From the NCBI RefSeq assembly GCF_025370105.1, contig NZ_JANQBK010000010.1, positions 32,026 through 96,025 of the forward strand: 64,000 bases of DNA, written 5' to 3'. Position 1 is the stretch's first letter. Each line of letters opens with the position of its first letter. Positions 52,296 to 61,096 of this stretch are shown in pieces. A program made the translations under genes and the position numbers. The notes under the pieces were generated by a model. That model was given only the letters and a program-made list of their open reading frames with translations, was not told where the DNA came from and searched no databases. This stretch comes from Sphingomonas hylomeconis (GTDB taxonomy: Bacteria; Pseudomonadota; Alphaproteobacteria; Sphingomonadales; Sphingomonadaceae).

Positions 52296-53201
52296 ATGGA
52301 CGATTGCATCATCATCGGCGCCGGCCCCGCCGGGCTCACCGCGGCGATCTACCTCACGCGGTTCCACCTTTCGATCCGCCTGTTCGACTGCGGCAGCAGC
52401 CGCGCGGCGCTGATCCCGTGCACGCACAACCATGCCGGCTATCCCGCGGGCGTGGCCGGCACCGAACTGCTCCGCCTGATGCTGGAACAGGCGGAGAAAT
52501 ACGGCGCGACGCGCGAGCAGGCGGAGGTCACCGCGATCGTGCCGGTCGCGGGCGGGTTCGACGTGCAGATCGGCGACCGCACGGCCAAAGCGCGCACCGT
52601 GCTGCTCGCCACCGGCGTGGTCAACAACCGCCCGGACATGGACCCCGCCGAGCATGACGCGGCGCTGCAGCGCGGGTTGCTGCGCTACTGCCCGATCTGC
52701 GACGGCTACGAAGTGACCGACAAGCGCGTCGGCGTGATCGGCACCGGCGACCATGGCATGCGCGAGGCGATCTTCCTGCGCGGCTTCACCCCGGACATCA
52801 CGCTGATCGCGCCGGGCGCCGCGCACGAGCTCGACGATGCCTGCCGCGCCAAGCTCGACGAGGCGGGCATCGTGCATGTCGACGGCCCGTGCACGCCGAT
52901 CCGTATCGCCGGCGACCGGATCGCGGTGGAGACGCCCGCCGGCCCGCTGACGTTCGACAGCATCTATCCGGCGCTGGGCTCGGTGATCCGCTCCAAGCTC
53001 GCGGTCGCCGCCGGCGCCAATGCATCGCAGGATGGCTGCCTGGAGGTGGACGAGCACCAGCGCACCTCCATCCCCGGCCTGTTCGCCGCGGGCGACGTGG
53101 TGAAGGGCCTCGACCAGATCAGCCACGCCATGGGCGAAGCCGGCGTCGCCGCCACGACGATCCGCAACCTGCTGGCGGAGCAGCGGCCGATCAGGCGGTG
53201 A
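52296..53201 (+). CDS. Thioredoxin reductase-like FAD/NAD(P) oxidoreductase
   Basis: The 301-residue protein has an N-terminal FAD motif IIIGAGPAGLTAAIYLTRF, the redox pair CPIC (Cys132 and Cys135) in the position of the thioredoxin reductase CATC motif, an NAD(P) site with VGVIGTGDHGMREAIFL, and a C-terminal FAD motif SIPGLFAAGDVV. It is clearly in the low-molecular-weight thioredoxin reductase family, but whether its partner is thioredoxin or another protein cannot be told. ATG 52296 is preferred over upstream codons because it begins the FAD motif. It is the only plus-strand gene in this part of the accessory region. Confidence 0.92.
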   Translation: MDDCIIIGAGPAGLTAAIYLTRFHLSIRLFDCGSSRAALIPCTHNHAGYPAGVAGTELLRLMLEQAEKYGATREQAEVTAIVPVAGGFDVQIGDRTAKARTVLLATGVVNNRPDMDPAEHDAALQRGLLRYCPICDGYEVTDKRVGVIGTGDHGMREAIFLRGFTPDITLIAPGAAHELDDACRAKLDEAGIVHVDGPCTPIRIAGDRIAVETPAGPLTFDSIYPALGSVIRSKLAVAAGANASQDGCLEVDEHQRTSIPGLFAAGDVVKGLDQISHAMGEAGVAATTIRNLLAEQRPIRR

Positions 53202-53638
53202 AGGGACGGGAGGCGGCGGCCGGTGGGAGATGCCCAGAACCTGACGCCGTGAGCAATTCGCTCTTCCGAAAGAGTAGCTAGAAACTTCGTCATCGCTTGG
53301 TGTCGCGATAGTGACACGATGTCGGTTGATCAACGACGTATTAAAACTGTCCGTTTTAGATGCAGCTATTGGGCGCGGATGTGACGCTAGGCTTTAGAGC
53401 TGGCACGCCGCTGCTGAACACAGCAGATATATAGATCCTACTGGACCCGTACCTGCCTCGCCGGCGCATTTCGAAATGGTATATCCTGCCGAATAGGCAG
53501 CAAAACGTTACCAAGCCAACTGAGGGCTGAACTCCGCCTAAAACGTCACGATACCCCCCGCGGCGAATATGGATTGATCGTCCAAAGGCATACAAAATCT
53601 CTAATCTAAAAATAAGCCGAGACCAATACATCTAATCC
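53202..53638. other. AT-rich gap without a supported gene
   Basis: About 437 bp separate the flavoprotein gene from the small nuclease-like gene. GC content drops visibly around 53280 and stays low into the ATPase module, which marks the left edge of the foreign segment. A 91-codon minus-strand frame (53356-53631) has no recognisable features and I do not accept it. Confidence 0.5.
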
Positions 53639-54082
53639 CTAGTATGGACCGTCAATTGCGGCGACCCGGTCGATATCAAACTCGCCTTTATTGCATATCA
53701 CGTGAAATCCAGCTTTGTATTGCCTAGCGCTCCGCGTCTTGGCTTTCGCAACAAAAGTATCGAAGCGAGGGAATCTTCTGCAGATAATAAGAAATCCAAC
53801 TTGGGGATTTATTATCTCCTTAACAGCATCATGCTCGACAGTAGCAAAAAGCTGATCGCAAGCATGGGAAATATCCTTTCCCTTGAGCTCTACAATTACC
53901 GAAACAGATTTTCCCTTTGAAACCATATAATCCGCCCGAACCCCTGCAGTTATCAGGCAACCATCGATCTCAATCACCTTAAACTTGCTGTTTTCTTCGT
54001 TTGTAAATACGGCTACTCTCCCATTTTCCTCTACTTTTATCTTTGAATTGCGCGTAGGAGTAGTACACTTATCGTTAGCCAT
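53639..54082 (-). CDS. Small PD-(D/E)XK nuclease-like protein of a two-gene module
   Basis: The 147-residue protein is not of a family I recognise by name. It contains a plausible PD-(D/E)XK active site: Asp51 in GVRADYM, then a strand ending in VIVELKGKD with Glu65 and Lys67, followed by a helix with Gln77 (CDQLFATVEHD). Order and spacing fit restriction-endonuclease-like folds such as Holliday-junction resolvase or Mrr-like nucleases. A Lys/Arg-rich tail with FHVICNKGEFDIDRV follows. Its ATG shares one base with the TAA of the ATPase gene (TAATG), so the two are translated together. AT-rich codon use differs from the neighbours. Confidence 0.72.
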   Translation of the reverse strand: MANDKCTTPTRNSKIKVEENGRVAVFTNEENSKFKVIEIDGCLITAGVRADYMVSKGKSVSVIVELKGKDISHACDQLFATVEHDAVKEIINPQVGFLIICRRFPRFDTFVAKAKTRSARQYKAGFHVICNKGEFDIDRVAAIDGPY

Positions 54083-55404
54083 TATATTTCAGCCTCGATC
54101 GCGAGAAGACTTGAGAACTCCCTTGAAATGTCCTCCGACACACCATCAAGGTATGTTGCGTCGATAAGGCCTTCTTCATCAATCAAGTCGACTATCTGAT
54201 TATCCTGGATCGCTAACGCAGATAGGTTCACCTCGTTAAGCCAACATTCTCGTGGAATAATTGCATTTATATCGAGGTTTCTTTTTTTGCGCCTAGACAA
54301 TTGCCCGGCTTTCAAAAAAACATTTAGCTTGCCCATAATGTATGGACTATGCGTTGTTATAATTAAACTGCGCCTGTTTCTCTCAGAGGCAATTGATCCA
54401 ATGAGAAATTCCATGAGCAAACTTTGAGCAGATGGAAAAAGATGAGCCTCTGGTTCCTCAATATAGACTAGTTCCCTAGGCGCTATCGAAGCTGTATGCC
54501 GCCCTGCTCTTAAAGCGTCGACCTCCCCAAAATAATCCATGAGAGACCACATTGGCAGCAGTTCCTGCTGACCACTAGATAGTGCGGTGAATGGAACCTT
54601 TCGACCGTCTTTTGTCTCAACAAATTCGGTCTCGTCGTCGAACACCACGGAACCACCGAAAAGCTTGTCCATAAACATTGCTCTTCTTTCGACGAAGTCA
54701 GTACCCAATCTTGAAGCTTGACCTGCGTTGAAGCGACGACTCGACCGATCACGGATGCCGGCAAACAGCTTAGCAAATTTGATAGTAACAGGATCAAGGC
54801 TACCTGCTTGCTCGAAGCCTGCGACCAATCTACCGATACTTGTAAAGAATGCACGTCCAGCAGGAATGAACGTCTGCTGAGCTAGATATTCGTCTCCGAG
54901 AGACTTTATTATCCGACGGTTCGCAATATCCCTTGCACGATAACTGCGATCCAACACCGCATTGACATTTAACGTGTCATCTATTCCGGCGGCGCCGCCC
55001 TCTCTAACATCCTTAAAAACATCAAGGATCCCTTCATAAAGGTCGTAAAACCACTCAGAAAACGTTATAGCAACTTCATCGGATAACTTATTGTTTCGCC
55101 GTCGCCGCAGAACACGAACGGTAAACATGTCAGCTGTATAGGTTATGTTAAATCGACCCGGCCCCCAAGCAGACGGCGGAAACCATAGCGCAAAATGTTT
55201 CGACAAAATCTTCTTTACATCGTCAATGCTGTCTCCACGCTCGGCATACTGAATCGCATTCGATAAAATATCAGCAAAAAAGTAAAATAGCTTTGTCGTT
55301 ACGCTTTTACCGCTGCCTTGCGGCCCAATGATGACATTTACCGGAGCCAAGGTGAAACTCGCCTCTGTGAGGCAGGAAAATTCACTAATGTTAAGCGTAG
55401 GCAT
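54082..55404 (-). CDS. OLD-like AAA ATPase (ABC-type), probable defence gene
   Basis: The 440-residue protein has an SMC/ABC-like ATPase core split by a long helical insert. Walker A GPQGSGKS lies at about 27-34, the ABC signature SSGQQE at about 276-281, Walker B VYIEEPEAH at about 313-321 and the switch His in TTHSPYIM at about 352. The EEPEAHLFP stretch is characteristic of OLD, AbiEii-like and PrrC-like defence ATPases. There is no TOPRIM domain after the ATPase, unlike classic OLD/GajA. ATG 55404 is preferred to TTG 55407: GGAGGG lies about six bases before it. It is AT-rich and forms a coupled pair with the downstream nuclease-like gene. Confidence 0.88.
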   Translation of the reverse strand: MPTLNISEFSCLTEASFTLAPVNVIIGPQGSGKSVTTKLFYFFADILSNAIQYAERGDSIDDVKKILSKHFALWFPPSAWGPGRFNITYTADMFTVRVLRRRRNNKLSDEVAITFSEWFYDLYEGILDVFKDVREGGAAGIDDTLNVNAVLDRSYRARDIANRRIIKSLGDEYLAQQTFIPAGRAFFTSIGRLVAGFEQAGSLDPVTIKFAKLFAGIRDRSSRRFNAGQASRLGTDFVERRAMFMDKLFGGSVVFDDETEFVETKDGRKVPFTALSSGQQELLPMWSLMDYFGEVDALRAGRHTASIAPRELVYIEEPEAHLFPSAQSLLMEFLIGSIASERNRRSLIITTHSPYIMGKLNVFLKAGQLSRRKKRNLDINAIIPRECWLNEVNLSALAIQDNQIVDLIDEEGLIDATYLDGVSEDISREFSSLLAIEAEI

Positions 55405-55809
55405 CAAACGCCCTCCCCATGTCAGACGCTACGAAAATTAGGGGGCGTTGTCACCCAAGGAACGATCCGGTTAATCGATTATCGACGTTTGGCAGAAATT
55501 AGAACGATCAACATTCTCGGATGTAATATCGTTTCCTTACACCAAAATATTGATAACAGCGGGGGCGATTGAGCTAGTTGTTCAAAAAAAGCGCGGATGC
55601 TATGCTGAAGTTCGCAACCCTAACCTCACTAATAGTTATCCATTGATCTGCCGCTTTTCAATATAACCGGTTGGGGAACAATGATTAGCCTCGCGCGGTT
55701 CCGGCTGACGCATCCATTTGCACCCCAATCGGCCTGTCAGCTACCTACAGATATCGAACGTTAGTGAGCTTTAGCCTTACCGCCCAAACAACAGACAATT
55801 ACAGCCCGA
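55405..55809. other. AT-rich gap upstream of the ATPase gene
   Basis: These 405 bp between the ATPase start and the rimM stop are AT-rich. They should hold the promoter of the ATPase-nuclease pair and the right junction of the insert. GC content returns to normal near 55800 at the rimM stop. I see no repeat ends, integrase or att-like duplication and no gene. Confidence 0.5.
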
Positions 55810-56352
55810 TCAAACAATCCACGCCGGATCGACCAGCATCCGCTCGCCATTCCAGTCCGGCACCGCGTCGGCGGTCATCGGGACCATGAAGCGCTTGCCG
55901 CTGTTGCCGTCGACCGCCGGCCGTTCGACCTCGATCACGTCGCCGGCGCCGAAATCGTCGATCGCGACGACGGTGCCGAGCGGCTCGCCCTCGGTCGAGA
56001 CGACCGGCAGGCCGAGCAGATCGGTGTGATAATATTCGCCCTCGGCGAGCGGCGGGAGCGCCGAGCGGGGGACGGTGAGTTCGGTGCCGCGCATCGCCTC
56101 GGCGGCGTTGCGATCGGTCACCTCGGCGATGCGGGCGATCGTGCCGTTGCTGCCGTGGCGCGTCGACTTGAGCGTCAGCGCGCCATCATTGAAGATCTTG
56201 TAGGCGCCGAGATCGGTGCTGAACACCTTCAGCCGGACCTCGCCGGCAACGCCGTGCGCGCCGATCACCACCGCGAGCGTCACCGGCGCGTCGGCCGTGT
56301 CGCCGGGCGCGCGGTCAGCCGGCTGGGGAGCCGTCGTCTTGGGCGGGGGCAT
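55810..56352 (-). CDS. rimM: Ribosome maturation factor RimM
   Basis: RimM helps assemble the head of the 30S subunit with S19 and S13. The 180-residue protein has LAVVIGAHGVAGEVRLKVFSTD, ELTVPRSALPPLAEGEYYHTDLLGLPVV and VAIDDFGAGDVIEVERP, then the PRC-barrel end VPMTADAVPDWNGERMLVD. A Pro-rich N-terminal tail precedes the core. ATG 56352 has GAAGGA seven bases upstream and is preferred to ATG 56412, which has no good site. It belongs to the ribosomal operon with rpsP, but trmD has been moved away by the inserted block. Confidence 0.94.
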   Translation of the reverse strand: MPPPKTTAPQPADRAPGDTADAPVTLAVVIGAHGVAGEVRLKVFSTDLGAYKIFNDGALTLKSTRHGSNGTIARIAEVTDRNAAEAMRGTELTVPRSALPPLAEGEYYHTDLLGLPVVSTEGEPLGTVVAIDDFGAGDVIEVERPAVDGNSGKRFMVPMTADAVPDWNGERMLVDPAWIV

Positions 56353-56512
56353 CGTCGGATCCTTCGGCGGGATCGGTGGCGGAGACGCCCTGGTTGGTCG
56401 CGTCGCCGTCATCCTTGGGGTCGTGATCGGGCGTTTCCGGATCGACGATGGGCATCACGCACTCCTGCACTGTTGAAGGTGCTGGAACGCGCGATGCCCA
56501 TGTTGGTGCCGC

Positions 56513-56962
56513 TTAGGCCTGGGTGGTCGTCGGCTCGGCTTCTGCCGTGTCGGCAACGGCCTCGGTCTCGACCTCGGGCTCCGGCGCCGGCTGTGCTGCG
56601 GCTTCGGCGGCGGCAGCAGCGGCTGCCTCGGCCTTGGTCGCACGCTCGTCGGCGCGCTCGACGGCCTTCTCGCCCGGCTTGCCCTTGTTCGGGTTGCTGC
56701 GTGCGGCGCGTTCCTTGACGCCGGCGGCATCGAGGAAGCGGGCGACACGATCGGTCGGCTGCGCGCCGACGCTCAGCCAATGCTTGGCGCGCTCGCCGTC
56801 GAGCACGACGCGCTTCTCGTCATCCTTGGCGAGCAGCGGGTTGTACGTGCCGATCTTCTCGATGAACTTGCCGTCGCGCGGCGCGCGGGCATCGGCCACG
56901 ACGATCTTGTAGTACGGACGCTTCTTCGAACCGCCACGGGTAAGGCGAATGCTGACTGCCAT
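56513..56962 (-). CDS. rpsP: 30S ribosomal protein S16, with long C-terminal tail
   Basis: The first 80 or so residues are standard S16 ([61 protein letters not shown]). The product is 149 residues, longer than the usual 80-90, and the extra part is an Ala/Glu/Lys-rich tail ([25 protein letters not shown]), a common feature in sphingomonads. It lies between ffh and rimM on the same strand. Confidence 0.96.
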   Translation of the reverse strand: MAVSIRLTRGGSKKRPYYKIVVADARAPRDGKFIEKIGTYNPLLAKDDEKRVVLDGERAKHWLSVGAQPTDRVARFLDAAGVKERAARSNPNKGKPGEKAVERADERATKAEAAAAAAAEAAAQPAPEPEVETEAVADTAEAEPTTTQA

Positions 56963-57074
56963 GATATTCTTCCTTCGTTGATCTTGTTGCCCGGCAGATA
57001 CCGGGGTCGATTGGTGGATAGGGTCCGCCCTTGCGGCTGGATTCCGACGTCGCCGGAATGGCCGCTCGGGCGGG

Positions 57075-58589
57075 TTATTTCTTCAAAAGCTTGTCGAAGC
57101 CGGGGGGCAGCTTCGCATTGCCGCCGCCGAGACCGGGAAGCCCGCCCCCGCCGGCGCCGCCGAGCATGTCGCCAAGGCCGCCCAGCCCGCCCAGGCCGCC
57201 GGCACCGCCCATGCCGCCGCCGCCCATGCCGCCTTTGCCGAACATCGCGCCCAGGCCCTTCAAGCCGCCCATCTTGCGGATCTTCTTCATCGCCGATGCC
57301 ATTTCCATGTGCATCTTGAGCAGCTTATTGACGTCCTGCACGGTCGTGCCCGAGCCCTTGGCGATGCGGATCTTGCGCTTGGCGTTGATCAGCTCGGGCT
57401 TGGTGCGTTCCTTCTTGGTCATCGAGGTGATCATCGCGTCCATGCGCAGCAGGATCTTCTCGTCGACGTTGCCCGCGGCCATTGCCGCTTGCGCTTTCTT
57501 CATGCCCGGGATCATGCCGGCGAGCGCGCCGAGGCCACCCATGCGGCGCATCTGGCCGAGCTGCGCGCGCAGGTCGTCCATGTCGAACTGACCCTTGGCC
57601 ATCTTGGCGGCCATCGCTTCGGCTTCGCCTTGCTCGACGGCCTCTGCCGCACGCTCGACCAGGCCGACCACGTCGCCCATGCCGAGGATGCGCCCGGCAA
57701 CGCGGCCCGGATGGAACGCCTCGATCGCCTCGAGCTTCTCGCCGACGCCGGCGAACTTGATCGGCTTGCCGGTGACGGCGCGCATCGACAGCGCCGCGCC
57801 ACCGCGCGCATCGCCGTCCATACGGGTCAGCACGACGCCGGTCAGCGGCACCTGCTCCGAGAAGTTCTGCGCGACGTTGACCGCGTCCTGCCCGGTCAGA
57901 GCATCGACGACGAGCAGGATTTCCGCCGGCTGCGCGACATCGGCGACGGCGCGCATCTCGTCCATCAGCGCCTGATCGACGTGCAGACGGCCGGCGGTGT
58001 CGAGCATCAGGACGTCATAGCCCTGCAGCTTCGCGGCCTGCAGCGCGCGCCGCGCGATGTCCACCGGCTGCTGGCCGGCGACGATCGGCAGCGTCTGCAC
58101 CTCGGCCTGCGTGCCGAGCACGGCGAGCTGCTCCTGCGCGTTCGGGCGGTTGACGTCGAGCGACGCCATCAGCACCTTCTTGCGCTCGCGCCCGCCGCGC
58201 CCGCCGCTCAGGCGCAACGCGATCTTGGCGGTCGTCGTGGTCTTGCCCGAACCCTGCAGGCCGACCATCATGATCACCGCCGGCGGCGTAACGCCGAGAT
58301 CGAGTTCGGCCGCGTCGGCATTGTCGCCGCCGAGCATCTCGACCAGCGCGTCGTTGACGATCTTGACGACCTGCTGCCCCGGCGTGACCGAGCGCAGCAC
58401 GTTCTGGCCGATCGCCTGTTCGGTCACCTTGTCGACGAAATCGCGCGCCACAGGCAGCGCGACGTCCGCCTCGAGCAGCGCGACGCGCACCTCGCGCATC
58501 GCCGCGCGCACGTCCGCCTCGGTCAGCGCACCACGGCCGCGCAACCGATCGAACACGCCGCCAAGGCGATCACTCAGGCTATCGAACAC
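57075..58589 (-). CDS. ffh: Signal recognition particle protein Ffh
   Basis: Ffh binds signal sequences and 4.5S RNA and delivers ribosomes to FtsY. The 504-residue GTPase has an N-domain ([18 protein letters not shown]), the G-domain P-loop [25 protein letters not shown] and [14 protein letters not shown], and a C-terminal M-domain with GMKKAQAAM and [26 protein letters not shown]. The end is Gly-rich ([24 protein letters not shown]), longer than usual. GTG 58589 is the start, with AAAGG upstream. Its receptor gene ftsY lies 4 kb away on the other strand. Confidence 0.97.
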   Translation of the reverse strand: MFDSLSDRLGGVFDRLRGRGALTEADVRAAMREVRVALLEADVALPVARDFVDKVTEQAIGQNVLRSVTPGQQVVKIVNDALVEMLGGDNADAAELDLGVTPPAVIMMVGLQGSGKTTTTAKIALRLSGGRGGRERKKVLMASLDVNRPNAQEQLAVLGTQAEVQTLPIVAGQQPVDIARRALQAAKLQGYDVLMLDTAGRLHVDQALMDEMRAVADVAQPAEILLVVDALTGQDAVNVAQNFSEQVPLTGVVLTRMDGDARGGAALSMRAVTGKPIKFAGVGEKLEAIEAFHPGRVAGRILGMGDVVGLVERAAEAVEQGEAEAMAAKMAKGQFDMDDLRAQLGQMRRMGGLGALAGMIPGMKKAQAAMAAGNVDEKILLRMDAMITSMTKKERTKPELINAKRKIRIAKGSGTTVQDVNKLLKMHMEMASAMKKIRKMGGLKGLGAMFGKGGMGGGGMGGAGGLGGLGGLGDMLGGAGGGGLPGLGGGNAKLPPGFDKLLKK

Positions 58590-58867
58590 TCCAATACCTT
58601 TCCTTGCGAACGATACGCCTCAGGCTAAACGCAAAACGCGCCGGCGGACGAAACCTCGTCGGCCGGCGTAGCCCTTGGGCTGCCTTTGCGCTTCGTCCGA
58701 GACGAGCGGTCGCCACGGCCCCTAGCGGATGCGGCCATCGAGTGCAACCTATGCCCGCAGCGCCATCATGCGCGATCAAATTGTGGGCGATGCGCGCGCC
58801 TTAACCCGATCTACACCCAGCCTGTGTCATCCCGCCCGCTCCACCCGACCGCAAGGCCCTTATTCGC

Positions 58868-60484
58868 ATGGCGCTCGAGAGCGATGACATTACCGACACC
58901 GCACCTGCCCCGCGCCGTGACCTGATCACCGGCGCGATCACGGTTGCCGCGATCCTGCTGTTCGTCGGCACCGGCAGCGCGGTCCTGTCGGCGGCGCTGC
59001 GCAACTATCTGGGCGGCGGCGAGGGGCCGGACCAGCCGCTGGTCATCGCGCTGCTGCTCAACGTCGCGCTGATCCTGTTCGGCTGGCGCCGGCACCGCGA
59101 GCTCGCCGACGAGGTCAACGTGCGCACCGCCGCCGAGGAACGCGCGCAGCTGCTGGCGTCGAAGGACCCGCTGACCGGCTTCCTCAACCGCCGCTGCCTG
59201 GCCGAAGAGGGCGCGGCGATGGTGCTGCGGGCCGAGAAACGCGGCAAGGCGATGGCGCTGATCATGCTCGATCTCGACCATTTCAAATCGGTCAACGACA
59301 TGCACGGCCACGCCGCGGGCGATGCGCTGCTGCAGCTCGTCGCGCGGGAGATCGCCGCGGCGATGCCGCCGATCGCGCTGACCGCGCGGTTCGGTGGCGA
59401 CGAATTCGCCTGCGGCTTCCTGTTCGATCGCGATCATCCCGATACGGTCGAGCGGATCGCCGAGCGGCTGATCAGCCAGCTCGCGCAGCCGCTCCACGTC
59501 GAGGGGCTGCAGGTGCATATCTCCGCGTCGATCGGCATCGCGCGGTCCGATTTCGATTGCATGAGCATCGATGCGCTGATGCGCTCAGCCGATATCGCGA
59601 TGTATGCGACGAAGAATTCCGGCCGCAATCGCTATGCCTGGTTCGATCGCTCGATGGAGCGCGACCTGCAGGCGCGCAACGAGCTGGAAAACGGCATGCG
59701 TGCGGCGATCCCGCGGCAGGAGATCGTGCCCTATTTCGAGCGGCAGATCGATCTCGCCACCGGCCATCTCACCGGGTTCGAAGTGCTGGCGCGGTGGGAA
59801 CATCCGACGCGCGGGCTGATCGCGCCCGACAAGTTCATCCACATCGCCGAGGAAACCGGCATGATCGGCGATCTCTCGCTGTCGATCATGCGCCAGGCGT
59901 TCGCCGCCGCGCGCGACTGGGATCCCGCCCTGTCGCTGTCGGTCAACATCTCGCCATGCCAGCTGAAAGACGCCTGGCTGGCACAGAAGATCATCAAGGC
60001 GCTGACCGAAACCGGCTTTCCGGCCAGCCGGCTCGAGGTGGAAATCACCGAGAGTGCGCTGTTCGACAATCTCGCGCTGGCGCAATCGATCGTCGGCAGC
60101 CTCAAGAACCAGGGCATCGCGCTCGCGCTCGACGATTTCGGCACCGGCTATTCCAGCCTCGCGCATCTCCGCGCGCTGCCGTTCGACCGCATCAAGATCG
60201 ACAAGAGCTTCATCCTGTCGATCAACGACAATAGCGAAAGCGCGGCGATCGTCGGCGCGATCGTCGGGCTGGGCGACAGCCTCAACCTGCCGATCACTGC
60301 CGAGGGGATCGAGGATGCCGCGATCGAGGTGCGGCTGAGGGAGATGGGCTGCGCCAAGGGCCAGGGCTATCTGTACGGGCCGCCGCTCAGCGCCGGCAAT
60401 ACGCGGCGCATGCTGGCGGAAAACCGGTTGCTGCGCGTGGCCGAGGCGCCCTTGGCGCAGGACGGCCAGCGGCGGGCCGGCTGA
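58868..60484 (+). CDS. Membrane GGDEF-EAL cyclic-di-GMP protein
   Basis: The 538-residue protein has two N-terminal membrane helices (about 22-43 and 57-74), a GGDEF domain (about 95-255) with intact ARFGGDEFACG at 176-180, and a C-terminal EAL domain (about 265-520). In the EAL domain FEVLARW carries Glu but reads EVL rather than EAL; NIS, EITES, LDDFGTGYSS, KIDKSF, AEGIE and AKGQGYLYGPP are all present. Both the cyclase and the phosphodiesterase sites look intact. No RxxD inhibitory site is seen before GGDEF. Which activity dominates cannot be told. Confidence 0.92.
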   Translation: MALESDDITDTAPAPRRDLITGAITVAAILLFVGTGSAVLSAALRNYLGGGEGPDQPLVIALLLNVALILFGWRRHRELADEVNVRTAAEERAQLLASKDPLTGFLNRRCLAEEGAAMVLRAEKRGKAMALIMLDLDHFKSVNDMHGHAAGDALLQLVAREIAAAMPPIALTARFGGDEFACGFLFDRDHPDTVERIAERLISQLAQPLHVEGLQVHISASIGIARSDFDCMSIDALMRSADIAMYATKNSGRNRYAWFDRSMERDLQARNELENGMRAAIPRQEIVPYFERQIDLATGHLTGFEVLARWEHPTRGLIAPDKFIHIAEETGMIGDLSLSIMRQAFAAARDWDPALSLSVNISPCQLKDAWLAQKIIKALTETGFPASRLEVEITESALFDNLALAQSIVGSLKNQGIALALDDFGTGYSSLAHLRALPFDRIKIDKSFILSINDNSESAAIVGAIVGLGDSLNLPITAEGIEDAAIEVRLREMGCAKGQGYLYGPPLSAGNTRRMLAENRLLRVAEAPLAQDGQRRAG

Positions 60485-60517
60485 CCCTCTCCCCACCCTG
60501 ACCGGTGGGCCGGGACA

Positions 60518-61096
60518 TCACCAATCCGCGCCGCCCCCCGCCAGAAACGCGACCTCTTCGGCCGTCGACACGCGCCCCAGCGCCGCGTTGCGGCCGGGGT
60601 AGCGCCCGAACCGGGCGATCACCGCTTCATGATCCCGCGCGAATTTGAGATTGTCTGCATCGCCCAGCGCCTCGAACGCGGCGATGCTTTCGGCCTGTGC
60701 CGCGCGATCCTCGGCGTGCATCAGCGGCATGTACAGGAAGGTCCGTTGCTCCACCGTCAGCTCCCGGTCCCAGCCCTGGCGCATCGCCTCGCGCGCCAGG
60801 TTCAGCGCCAAGGCATCGCCGGCAAACGCCTCGGCACTGCCGCGAAACAGGTGGCGCGAGAACTGATCCGCGGCGATCACCGCCGCCACCAGCGTCTCGG
60901 CATCGCCGCGCCAGCCGTGCGCCTCGCCCGCCACGACCTCGTCGCGGATGCGCGCGAAACGATCGGCGATCGCCGCATCCAGCGCGGCATCGCGGGCGAA
61001 ACACCGTTCCGGCGGCACTTCCTCGAACCAGAAGGACAGCACTTCCTGGGCGTCGTCGTGGACTTCGTGGGGCTTCGCAACTAGATCACCGCTCAT
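60518..61096 (-). CDS. DUF924 family protein
   Basis: The 192-residue protein belongs to COG3803/DUF924: VLSFWFEEVPPERCFARDAALDAAIADRF at the start, AAVIAADQFSRHLFRGSAEAFAGDALALNLAREA and LTVEQRTFLYMPLMHAED near the middle. The family is helical and has no proven function. GAGAGG lies five bases before the ATG at 61096, so this start is well supported. It overlaps the mtaB start by two bases in the divergent orientation. Confidence 0.88.
   Translation of the reverse strand: MSGDLVAKPHEVHDDAQEVLSFWFEEVPPERCFARDAALDAAIADRFARIRDEVVAGEAHGWRGDAETLVAAVIAADQFSRHLFRGSAEAFAGDALALNLAREAMRQGWDRELTVEQRTFLYMPLMHAEDRAAQAESIAAFEALGDADNLKFARDHEAVIARFGRYPGRNAALGRVSTAEEVAFLAGGGADW

Noticed and set aside
53356..53631. 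Possible 91-codon minus-strand gene left of the nuclease-like gene
   Set aside because: It lacks a ribosome binding site and recognisable motif, and its Arg/Ser-rich composition does not look like a real protein.
53639..55404. Assignment of the ATPase pair to Gabija, PARIS or Septu
   Set aside because: The ATPase has no C-terminal TOPRIM domain, there is no UvrD-like helicase partner, and the small protein has neither TOPRIM nor HNH motifs, so none of these names fits.
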